A stretch of 20,433 nucleotides of DNA from CALDCK01 sp050618055 (GTDB lineage: Bacteria; Myxococcota_A; UBA9160; SMWR01): NCBI GenBank assembly GCA_050618055.1, contig JBNLVK010000079.1:1-20433 (forward strand), read 5' to 3'. Within the stretch, counting starts at the first letter, position 1. Every line of letters begins with the position of its first letter. This document shows positions 7,111-13,558 of this stretch, in pieces. Below the pieces are notes generated by a model. That model did no database searches and was not told the origin of the DNA. It worked only from the letters and a program-made list of their open reading frames with translations. The translations under genes and the position numbers were made by a program.

Positions 7111-8685
7111 GTGAACGCCCCTGCTCCTGCGCGCCCGACGCGCGCCATCGTCGTCCTGCTCGACAGCCTGAACCGCCACATGCTGGGCGCCTACGGCGGC
7201 CGCGAGTTCGACACGCCCCAGCTCGATCGCTTCGCCGCGCGCGCGCTGCGCTTCGAGCGCCACTTCTCCGGGTCGCTGCCCTGCATGCCGGCGCGCCACG
7301 ACATCCTGTGCGGCGCGCTCGACTTCCTGTGGAAGCCGTGGGGCTCGATCGAGATCTGGGAGGACGCCATCACCTGGCACCTGCGCCTCCTCGGCGTGCC
7401 GACCATGCTGTGCACCGATCACCCGCACCTGTTCGAGAGCGGCGGCGAGAACTACCACACCGACTTCGAGGCCTGGGACTACCTGCGGGGCCACGAGGGC
7501 GATCCGTGGAAGACCCGCGAGGATCCGTCCTGGGCGGGGGCGCCGGCGCTGCCGGCCCGGCGCGCCGGTTCCACCGGCGTGCCGCGCCAGATGCCCTACG
7601 ACGTCTCGCGCACCTGGTTCCGCGGCGAGGAGGACTTCCCGGGGCCGCGCACCATGCAGTCGGCCTGCGACTGGCTGAAGACCCAGGGCCGGCACCACGA
7701 GCGCTTCTTCCTGTTCGTCGACGAGTTCGACCCCCACGAGCCCTTCGACACGCCCGAGCCCTGGGCGTCGCGCTACGACGCGGACTGGGAGGGCGAGCGC
7801 ATGATCTGGCCGCCCTACGCAGTGGGCGTGCGCGAGAAGGGCATCCTGTCCGAGCGCGAGGCGCGCCACGTGCGCGCCAACTACGGCGCGAAGCTCTCGA
7901 TGATCGACCACTGGTTCGGGAAGCTGCTCGACACCGTCGACGAGCTGGGGCTGTGGGAGGACACCGCCATCGTGGTCTGCACCGACCACGGCCACTACCT
8001 GGGCGAGCACGACGCCTTCGGCAAGCCGCGCCTGCCCATCTACGACACGCTGGGCCACACGCCGCTGCTGGTGGCCTGGCCGGGACAGGCGCCCCGGTCG
8101 GTGGACGCGCTCAGCACCAACGTCGACCTGTTCGCCACCGTCGCCGACCTGTTCGGCGTCGAGCCGCGCCACCGCACCCACGGTCGCTCGCTGCTGCCGG
8201 TGATCGAGGGGCGCGCCGACGCGGTGCGCGAGTGGGCGCTGGCCGGCATCTACGGCCACCAGGTGCACGTGATCGACGGCAGGACCAAGTACGGTCGCGG
8301 CGCGGTCGGCGACAACTTCCCGCTCTCCATGTGGAGCAACCGCTGGTCGACCATGCCCATCCACCACCTGCCGGCCGACCTGCTGCGCCGGCTGGGCGAC
8401 CGGGTGCGCATGCCGCGTCCGGACCAGCGGGCGCGCCTCGACACCATGCCCGGCAGCGACGTGCCGGTGATCCGCCAGCCCTTCGAGCCTGGCGACCTGC
8501 TGCCCTTCTGGTCGGCCGGCGCCACGCCCGGCGAGCACGTGCTCTTCGACCTGGAGGAGGATCCGGACGAGGAGCGCAACCGGGTGGGCAGCGCGGACGA
8601 GAAGCGCGCCATCGACCTGCTGCGCGCGGCCCTCGACGAGGTGGAGGCCCCGGCGGAGCAGTACGAGCGTCTGGGGCTGCGCTAG
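7111..8685 (+). CDS. Sulfatase (formylglycine-dependent, arylsulfatase family)
   Basis: A 524-residue sulfatase. The N-terminus has AIVVLLDSLNRHMLGAYGG (metal-binding Asp18). The active-site motif LPCMPARHD gives Cys58-x-Pro60-x-Arg62, the residue converted to formylglycine by a maturation enzyme not seen here. Further metal/sulfate ligands are in VDEFDPHEP (203-211) and CTDHGHYLGEH (Asp292, His293), with Lys305 in GKP. The C-terminal VLFDLEEDPDEERN is a family hallmark. There is no signal peptide, so a cytoplasmic enzyme is predicted, whereas many sulfatases are exported. The substrate is unknown; phosphonate monoester hydrolases share the fold. The GTG start at 7111, 8 bases after the esterase stop, has only a weak ribosome-binding site. 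The frame is open upstream, but homology begins just after this GTG. Confidence 0.9.
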   Translation: MNAPAPARPTRAIVVLLDSLNRHMLGAYGGREFDTPQLDRFAARALRFERHFSGSLPCMPARHDILCGALDFLWKPWGSIEIWEDAITWHLRLLGVPTMLCTDHPHLFESGGENYHTDFEAWDYLRGHEGDPWKTREDPSWAGAPALPARRAGSTGVPRQMPYDVSRTWFRGEEDFPGPRTMQSACDWLKTQGRHHERFFLFVDEFDPHEPFDTPEPWASRYDADWEGERMIWPPYAVGVREKGILSEREARHVRANYGAKLSMIDHWFGKLLDTVDELGLWEDTAIVVCTDHGHYLGEHDAFGKPRLPIYDTLGHTPLLVAWPGQAPRSVDALSTNVDLFATVADLFGVEPRHRTHGRSLLPVIEGRADAVREWALAGIYGHQVHVIDGRTKYGRGAVGDNFPLSMWSNRWSTMPIHHLPADLLRRLGDRVRMPRPDQRARLDTMPGSDVPVIRQPFEPGDLLPFWSAGATPGEHVLFDLEEDPDEERNRVGSADEKRAIDLLRAALDEVEAPAEQYERLGLR

Positions 8686-8697
8686 GGGCCCCGCGCG

Positions 8698-8710
8698 GCC
8701 CCCGAGGGGC
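8698..8710 (+). terminator. GC hairpin after the sulfatase gene
   Basis: GCCCC (8698-8702) and GGGGC (8706-8710) form a tight stem with a 3-base loop, 12 bases after the sulfatase stop and directly before the next promoter. No T-tract follows, so termination efficiency is doubtful. Confidence 0.35.
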
Positions 8711-8711
8711 A

Positions 8712-8739
8712 TTGACGAACTATCGATCGTTAGTTTAAT
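8712..8739 (+). promoter_or_regulatory. Sigma-70-type promoter of the tetR-P450 operon
   Basis: TTGACG (8712-8717) and TTTAAT (8734-8739) are separated by 16 bp, a good match to the housekeeping consensus and unusually AT-rich for this window. The GTG start of the regulator is at 8748, about where transcription should begin (8 bases lie between hexamer and GTG). The mRNA is therefore probably leaderless or nearly so. Confidence 0.75.
8718..8735. promoter_or_regulatory. Near-perfect palindromic operator for the TetR regulator
   Basis: AACTATCGATCGTTAGTT reads the same on both strands except for one mismatched base pair (positions 6 and 13), centred between 8726 and 8727. It fills the spacer between the -35 and -10 of the regulator's own promoter, an ideal place to block RNA polymerase. 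TetR-family regulators commonly bind 15-20 bp palindromes next to their own gene. Autorepression, relieved by a ligand, is inferred. Confidence 0.75.
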
Positions 8740-8747
8740 CTGGCCGG

Positions 8748-9410
8748 GTGCCCCCCGCCTTCCCCAGCTCCGCGCCCTTCGACCGGTCGCCGGCGCCCGC
8801 GCGCAAGGGCGAGCGCACCGCCGAGCGCATCCTCGACGCCGCCGAGGCCCTGTTCGCGGAGAAGGGCTACGAGGGGACGGCGCTGCGCGACGTGGCGGCG
8901 GCGGTCGGCATCCGCACGCCCAGCCTCTACAACCACTTCGACGGCAAGGACCGGCTCTACGCCGCGGTGCTCGACCGCGGCTTCGGCCCGGTGCTGGCCC
9001 TGCTCGACCGGGTGATCGAGGCGCCGCCCGCCGAGCGACCCGGGCCGGGCGAGATGATCGAGACCGTGATGCGCCTGCTGGCGGCCCACCCGCACCTGCC
9101 CCGCCTGCTGCTCCACGAGACGCTGGCCGGCGGCCAGCGCATGACGCCGGCGCTGCGCGAACGCCTGGCGCCCATGTTCGCGAAGGCTTTCGCCACGGTG
9201 GAGGCCGCCGACGAGCAGGCCCGCTTCGCGAAGCGCGAGATCCCGCTCGTGGTGCTGGCGCTCTTCCACGCCGTGGTCGGCTACCACACGATCGCTCCGC
9301 TCTACCGCGAGCTGGTCGGCGACGACCTGCTCGCCGACGACGCGCGCGCGGACCAGACCCGCTTCCTCACCGAGCTGACCGAGTCGCTCTTCGCCCGGAG
9401 AAACCCGTGA
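8748..9410 (+). CDS. TetR/AcrR-family transcriptional regulator
   Basis: A 220-residue regulator. The N-terminal HTH (about 24-75) is a clear TetR_N domain: ERILDAAEALFAEKGYEGTALRDVAAAVGI, then TPSLYNHFDGKDRLYAAVL. The remaining helices form the ligand-binding/dimer domain (TetR_C), which is too divergent to reveal the ligand. It starts with GTG just after a -10 hexamer and has no Shine-Dalgarno. It is transcribed as the first gene with a cytochrome P450, whose GTG start overlaps this stop (GTGA). The regulator therefore probably controls its own level and that of the P450 through the palindrome in the promoter, with a P450 substrate or related hydrophobic compound as inducer. Confidence 0.92.
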   Translation: MPPAFPSSAPFDRSPAPARKGERTAERILDAAEALFAEKGYEGTALRDVAAAVGIRTPSLYNHFDGKDRLYAAVLDRGFGPVLALLDRVIEAPPAERPGPGEMIETVMRLLAAHPHLPRLLLHETLAGGQRMTPALRERLAPMFAKAFATVEAADEQARFAKREIPLVVLALFHAVVGYHTIAPLYRELVGDDLLADDARADQTRFLTELTESLFARRNP

Positions 9411-10642
9411 ACGTCGACGTCCCCTTCCTCGATTCCCGCAGCTGGGAGGAGGGAGCCATGCGCGAGCGGATGCGCTGGCTCCGCGACCACTCCCCGGTTC
9501 ACTGGTCCGAGCCCGACGGCCTGTGGGTCGTGTCGCGCTTCGCCGACGTGGTCCACGTCTCGAAGCACCAGGAGCTGTTCACCTCGGGCCAGGGCGTGCG
9601 CCCGGGCAACCCGGTGAAGATCGGGCTGATCGACGAAGAGGAGCCGCGCCACGGCCGGCTGCGTGGTCTGCTCAACAAGGGCTTCACGCCGCGCATGGTG
9701 AAGAGGCTGGAGGAGGTCTTCACCCGGATCACGGCCGACGCGATCGACGCGGTCGTCGCCGACGGCGAGTGCGACTTCGTCGAGGCCATCTCGGTGCCGC
9801 TGCCGCTGCGGCTCATCGCCGCCATGATCGGCATCCGCGACGAGGACTACGACCACTTCCACGAGTGGTCCGACGCCATGATCGCCGCCGAGGGCAACTT
9901 CGCCGATCCGGAGATCATGGCGCGCGCCGGCCAGGCCTTCCTCGAGTACGCCGCCTACGTCACCGAGGTGATCGAGGACCGGCGCCGCGACCCCCAGGAC
10001 GACCTGGTGAGCATCCTGGTCGGCGCGAAGGACCAGGGCCTGCTCGAGACCTACGACGAGGGCGCCTTCACGCAGGCCTTCGGCGACGCGGCCGAGGCGC
10101 CGGCGCTCCAGAACGACGAGCTGATCAAGCTGCTGGTGATCCTGATGGTGGCCGGCAACGAGACGACCCGGAACGGGCTCTCCGGCGGCATCCAGCTGCT
10201 GATCGAGCACCCCGAGGCGCGGCAGCGGCTGATCGACGATCCGTCGCTGATCCCCGCGGCCGTCGAGGAGATGCTGCGCCTGGTCTCCCCGGTGCGCAAC
10301 TTCGGGCGCACCGCCGTCCAGAACACGGAGCTGCGGGGCGAGAAGATCGAGGCGGGCCAGCAGGTGCTGGTGCTCTACCCGTCGGCCAACCGCGACGAGC
10401 GCGAGTTTCCCGACCCGGACCGCTTCATCGTCGACCGCAACCCGCACCACGTGGCCTTCGGCATCGGCTCCCACTTCTGCATGGGGGCGAACCTGGCCCG
10501 CATGGAGATGCGCGTGGCCATTCGCGAGGTGCTGCGCCGCATGCCGAACCTGGAGTATGCGGCCGACGGACCGGTGCTCCAGAACTCGGCCCTGGTGCGC
10601 ACGTGCAGCGAGATGCGCGTGCGCTTCACGCCGGGCGGCTAG
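9407..10642 (+). CDS. Cytochrome P450
   Basis: A 411-residue soluble bacterial P450. Landmarks are the I-helix oxygen-activation motif AGNETTR (249-255), the K-helix ExxR (Glu288-Arg291 in EEMLR) and the haem-binding loop FGIGSHFCMG with the thiolate Cys358. Length and sequence fit the class I (CYP1xx) type that takes electrons from a ferredoxin; neither ferredoxin nor reductase is encoded here. Such enzymes hydroxylate terpenoids, steroids, fatty acids or xenobiotics, and I do not assign a CYP family. GTG 9407 overlaps the tetR stop (GTGA) and has GGAG six bases upstream, so it is translationally coupled to the regulator. The final TAG shares the CTAG tetranucleotide with the stop of the convergent methyltransferase gene. 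Confidence 0.95.
   Translation: MNVDVPFLDSRSWEEGAMRERMRWLRDHSPVHWSEPDGLWVVSRFADVVHVSKHQELFTSGQGVRPGNPVKIGLIDEEEPRHGRLRGLLNKGFTPRMVKRLEEVFTRITADAIDAVVADGECDFVEAISVPLPLRLIAAMIGIRDEDYDHFHEWSDAMIAAEGNFADPEIMARAGQAFLEYAAYVTEVIEDRRRDPQDDLVSILVGAKDQGLLETYDEGAFTQAFGDAAEAPALQNDELIKLLVILMVAGNETTRNGLSGGIQLLIEHPEARQRLIDDPSLIPAAVEEMLRLVSPVRNFGRTAVQNTELRGEKIEAGQQVLVLYPSANRDEREFPDPDRFIVDRNPHHVAFGIGSHFCMGANLARMEMRVAIREVLRRMPNLEYAADGPVLQNSALVRTCSEMRVRFTPGG
10639..10642. other. Shared CTAG: overlapping stop codons of convergent genes
   Basis: The palindrome CTAG supplies TAG to the P450 gene on the + strand and TAG to the methyltransferase gene on the - strand. There is no intergenic space for a conventional terminator, so each transcript must run into the other gene. 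Confidence 0.9.
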
Positions 10643-11571
10643 CCGGCGGGCGGCGCCTCGGGGCGCGGGAAGCCCGGCGCATCGGTGCCGGCCTCGACGA
10701 CAGGCGCCTTCACCGACAGCAAATTCGTGAAGAAGTCGCTGCGGTCGCGGTAGTACTTCTGGAGCACGGCGCGGTCGGTCTCGAACAGGCCGGCCTTCAC
10801 CGGCACGTTCATGTCGAAGAAGCGAAAGTCGTTCGCCTCGAGCAGGTCGAGCAGCTCCAGGGCGTCGAAGCCGAACTCGCGCAGCAGCTTCGGCGCGTAC
10901 TCCACCGCCAGCACCAGCCGGTCGTTCCCGGCCAGGATCTCCCGCATGCCGCGCAGGATCAGCAGCTCCGCGCCCTGGGTGTCGATCTTCACGAAGTCCA
11001 CTTCCGCGTGCCGGCCCGCGAAGTAGTCGTCCAGCGCCACGCTCTCCACCTCGATGGTGCGGCGGCTCTCGCCCTCGGGCTGGAAGATGCGGTGGTCGCC
11101 CCGGTTGCTCTCGGAGAGGTAGAGCTCGAGCGTGCCGGCCCGGTCCGAGACGCCCTTCTGCTCGAGCACCACGTTGTCGAGCCCCGACTCGCGCACGTTG
11201 CGGGTGAGCAGGGCGAAGCTCTCCGGGTCCGGCTCGAAGGCGTAGACGCGGCCGGTCTCGCCTACGAGGCGGCTGGCGATCAGCGTGTAGTACCCGACGT
11301 TCGCGCCCACGTCGACGACCACGTCGCCGGGCCGCAGCGACTGCACGAACCAGTGGGTCTCGATCGGCTCCCAGTGGCGCTTCTCCAGCACCATCGGGGT
11401 GATCATGCGGTCGTTCGGGTTCAGGTGGATCGGCAGCTCGCCCACGCCGTCGATGGCCAGCGTGACCCGTGTCGAGTCGGGCTCCGGCGCGGGCGGATCT
11501 CCGCATGCGACCAGGGCGAGAGCCAGCGCGAGGGCGGATCGGGCGAGCGCCCGACGAAGAGGACGGCTCAC
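10639..11571 (-). CDS. FkbM-family methyltransferase with lipoprotein signal peptide
   Basis: A 310-residue protein. Residues 1-23 read as a lipoprotein signal: basic VSRPLRRALAR, a hydrophobic run SALALALAL, then the lipobox LVAC with Cys23, followed by a Pro-rich linker (GDPPAPEPDS). The rest is an FkbM-type SAM methyltransferase: motif I VVVDVGANVGYYT (84-96), acidic AFEPDPESF (111-119), KIDTQGAELLILRG (195-208). FkbM enzymes O-methylate sugars and natural products, normally in the cytosol, so an exported form is odd. GTG 11571 overlaps the upstream stop (GTGA). The frame is open further upstream, but only within the neighbouring gene. An internal start would remove the signal, and no Met lies between the lipobox and residue 56. 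It is the last gene of the TetR-Rieske operon. Confidence 0.82.
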   Translation of the reverse strand: MSRPLRRALARSALALALALVACGDPPAPEPDSTRVTLAIDGVGELPIHLNPNDRMITPMVLEKRHWEPIETHWFVQSLRPGDVVVDVGANVGYYTLIASRLVGETGRVYAFEPDPESFALLTRNVRESGLDNVVLEQKGVSDRAGTLELYLSESNRGDHRIFQPEGESRRTIEVESVALDDYFAGRHAEVDFVKIDTQGAELLILRGMREILAGNDRLVLAVEYAPKLLREFGFDALELLDLLEANDFRFFDMNVPVKAGLFETDRAVLQKYYRDRSDFFTNLLSVKAPVVEAGTDAPGFPRPEAPPAG

Positions 11572-12338
11572 CCCCGCTTCGGACCGCCGCTCTGTCCCGG
11601 CCAGCGCGAGCCGCTGATGGTGTCGATGAACGGGGCGAAGGCGTCCGGGTCGAGCTTGCCCGCCAGCGTGATGTCGCGCTCGAAGGCCGACGGCGTCCAC
11701 AGGCGCGCCGACACCTCGCTCTCCATCGGCAGCAGCTCGGCGATCGGGTCCCAGGGGCTGTCGCGCAGCGTGAGCGTACCCTCGACCTTCTGGTTGAAGG
11801 CGGTGCCGTACTTCGTGTGCACGCGCACCACGTGGGGCGGGAAGTCGTAGGTCACCTGCTGGGGATCCATGCCCACGCCGGGCGAGACCTTGATCCACCA
11901 CTCGGTCTCGGTGTGCTCCGGCGGGTGGTCGACCGGCTCGGCGGCCTTGCCGTCGAACTCGAGGAAGGTGTAGCCCTGGTGGGTGCAGCGGGCGTGCACC
12001 GTGTCGAGCATGCGGTAGTAGTCGATCTGGCAGGGATACTTCGGCTGGCCGTTGCGGTCGCGGCTGATGAACACCGCCGACTCCTGGTCGATGCCGTAGC
12101 CCAGCGTGTAGAAGCCCTTCTCGCCCTGGTAGTCGGCGTCGACGTTGATCAGCACGCCATACTCGGGCACGTCCGGCACCGGGAAGCAGTAGGTGGTCAG
12201 GTGGACCTGCGACGTGTCCGAGGTCTCGATGCCCGGCGGCAGCAGCGCGCGGATCTTCTCCGGGCTCGTGTCGTAGGTCATCTTCAGCATCGGCCACAGG
12301 ATGATGTCGCCGGGGTTGATCTTCGGTCCGTCCGTCAT
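11568..12338 (-). CDS. Acetoacetate decarboxylase superfamily protein
   Basis: A 256-residue protein that resembles the acetoacetate decarboxylase (ADC) fold. The N-terminal half has MTYDTSPEKIRALLPPGIE (20-38) and TTYCFPVPDVPEYGVLINVDADYQG (48-72), both typical of ADC-like proteins. NGQPKYP (96-102) contains Lys100, the likely equivalent of the Schiff-base lysine. Classic ADC has two adjacent lysines (115/116); here the second is Tyr, so the chemistry may be decarboxylation, aldol/retro-aldol or dehydration, as in other members of the superfamily. The ATG at 12338 follows a strong AAAGGAG and lies 11 bases after the amidohydrolase stop. The stop overlaps the methyltransferase start. Operon position suggests it acts on an intermediate made by the Rieske/amidohydrolase steps. 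Confidence 0.78.
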   Translation of the reverse strand: MTDGPKINPGDIILWPMLKMTYDTSPEKIRALLPPGIETSDTSQVHLTTYCFPVPDVPEYGVLINVDADYQGEKGFYTLGYGIDQESAVFISRDRNGQPKYPCQIDYYRMLDTVHARCTHQGYTFLEFDGKAAEPVDHPPEHTETEWWIKVSPGVGMDPQQVTYDFPPHVVRVHTKYGTAFNQKVEGTLTLRDSPWDPIAELLPMESEVSARLWTPSAFERDITLAGKLDPDAFAPFIDTISGSRWPGQSGGPKRG

Positions 12339-12349
12339 GGGGACTCCTT

Positions 12350-13558
12350 TCAGTCCTGGAACGCCCGCTTCTCGGGGCCGATGCGCGCCACCAGCGGCGC
12401 CAGCTTCTCGGTGTCGAGGCCGTAGAACTCGGCGGCGTTGCCGCCGAGGATGCGGCCGATCTCGTCCTCGGGCAGTCCGTGGAAGGTGTCGCGGAGCTGG
12501 TCGGCAGTATACGGCCAGCTGCCCTCCGGGTGCGGATAGTCGGTGCCCCACATGATCGTGTCGACGCCGATCTCGTGGCGCATCTCGGCCTCGCGCCGCG
12601 GCATGCAGGACGCGCCCACGCGCACGTTGCGTTTGAAGTAGTCGACCGGCGACATGGACAGGTGGCTGCGGTAGTCGCCGAGCTTCTGGGAGTAGTGGGT
12701 CTCCGAGTAGCGCTGCTCGAGCAGCTGCAGGTACTCGGGCACCCACACGCAGGTCCCCTCGACCAGCGCCACCTTGAGCCGCGGGAAGCGCTCGAAGACG
12801 CCGCCCCACAGCATGAAGGTGAGCGGCCGCACCAGCCACATGGCCACCTCGGTGATGTAGACGCCCATCGCGCCCGGCGGCGCCACGTGACCCTCCGGCG
12901 GCGGCATGGGTCCGAAGTACTCCTCGACCGGCGCCGGACCCGAGTGGAAGTGGACCGGCATGCAGAGGTCCTGGCAGACCTCCCAGACCGGGTCGTAGCG
13001 CGGGTGGTGGTAGGCGTCGAAGGTCCCCCAGCGCGGCGGGAAGACCACCCCGCGCAGCCCGCTCTCGTGGGCCTGGCGGATGCCCTCCACCGAGCGATCG
13101 ATGTCCCACAGCACCGGAATGCAGACCAGCCCGATGCGCCGCTCCGGCGCCGTCGCGCAGAACTCGGCCATCCAGCGGTTGTGGGCCACGCAGCCGGCCC
13201 ACTGGAGGTCGGCGGTGACGCCCTCGGGCGCCATGCTGAAGCCGGCGCCGAAGGGCGGCGCGTTCATCTCGGTGACGCCGTCCGGGAAGAGCACCTCGGC
13301 CGCCACGCCGTCGGCGTCGAGCACCTTGTCCCGCGCCTCGGCGTCCCAGGCGCCGGACAGCTCGTAGTCGCGGCCCTTGCGCCACTCCTTGTTGATCTCG
13401 TCGACCAGGAAGCTCTTCGCCGCCGCCTCGGTCATCTGGATCTGGATGGGCAGGGCCACGTCGAAGGTGTCGCGGTACTCGGGGTCGACGTAGTCGCGGT
13501 ACTCGGCCGCGTGGGGGCCGGCGTGGCCGTCGGACGAGACGATCAGGTAGCGGTCCAT
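12350..13558 (-). CDS. Amidohydrolase-2 family protein (amidohydrolase 1)
   Basis: A 402-residue TIM-barrel metal enzyme of the amidohydrolase-related family, which includes ACMSD-like and gamma-resorcylate-type decarboxylases as well as hydrolases. Metal-site motifs are VSSDGHAG (Asp10/His12), PVHFHSG (His203, His205) and MWGTDYPHPEGSWP (Asp340). There is no signal peptide. Members often perform non-oxidative decarboxylation or C-C/C-N hydrolysis in ring-degradation pathways; the exact reaction cannot be read. The ATG overlaps the Rieske gene's TGA by one base (TGATG) with AGGGAGG upstream, so translation is coupled. It is clearly paralogous to amidohydrolase 2 at 16181-17425, sharing the N-terminal SSDxHAG and the YFxRxxxxGASxxP...MWGxDYPHxEGxWP block. 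Confidence 0.88.
   Translation of the reverse strand: MDRYLIVSSDGHAGPHAAEYRDYVDPEYRDTFDVALPIQIQMTEAAAKSFLVDEINKEWRKGRDYELSGAWDAEARDKVLDADGVAAEVLFPDGVTEMNAPPFGAGFSMAPEGVTADLQWAGCVAHNRWMAEFCATAPERRIGLVCIPVLWDIDRSVEGIRQAHESGLRGVVFPPRWGTFDAYHHPRYDPVWEVCQDLCMPVHFHSGPAPVEEYFGPMPPPEGHVAPPGAMGVYITEVAMWLVRPLTFMLWGGVFERFPRLKVALVEGTCVWVPEYLQLLEQRYSETHYSQKLGDYRSHLSMSPVDYFKRNVRVGASCMPRREAEMRHEIGVDTIMWGTDYPHPEGSWPYTADQLRDTFHGLPEDEIGRILGGNAAEFYGLDTEKLAPLVARIGPEKRAFQD

Noticed and set aside
9302..11506. A very long open frame on the - strand under the P450 gene
   Set aside because: It runs antisense to a P450 with all its motifs. Its translation is low-complexity Arg/Ala/Gly/His-rich sequence with no domain, the usual result of high-GC codon bias.
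11572..12297. Upstream extension of the FkbM methyltransferase frame
   Set aside because: It overlaps the ADC-like gene in another frame. The GTGA junction and the signal peptide right after GTG 11571 give a better start.
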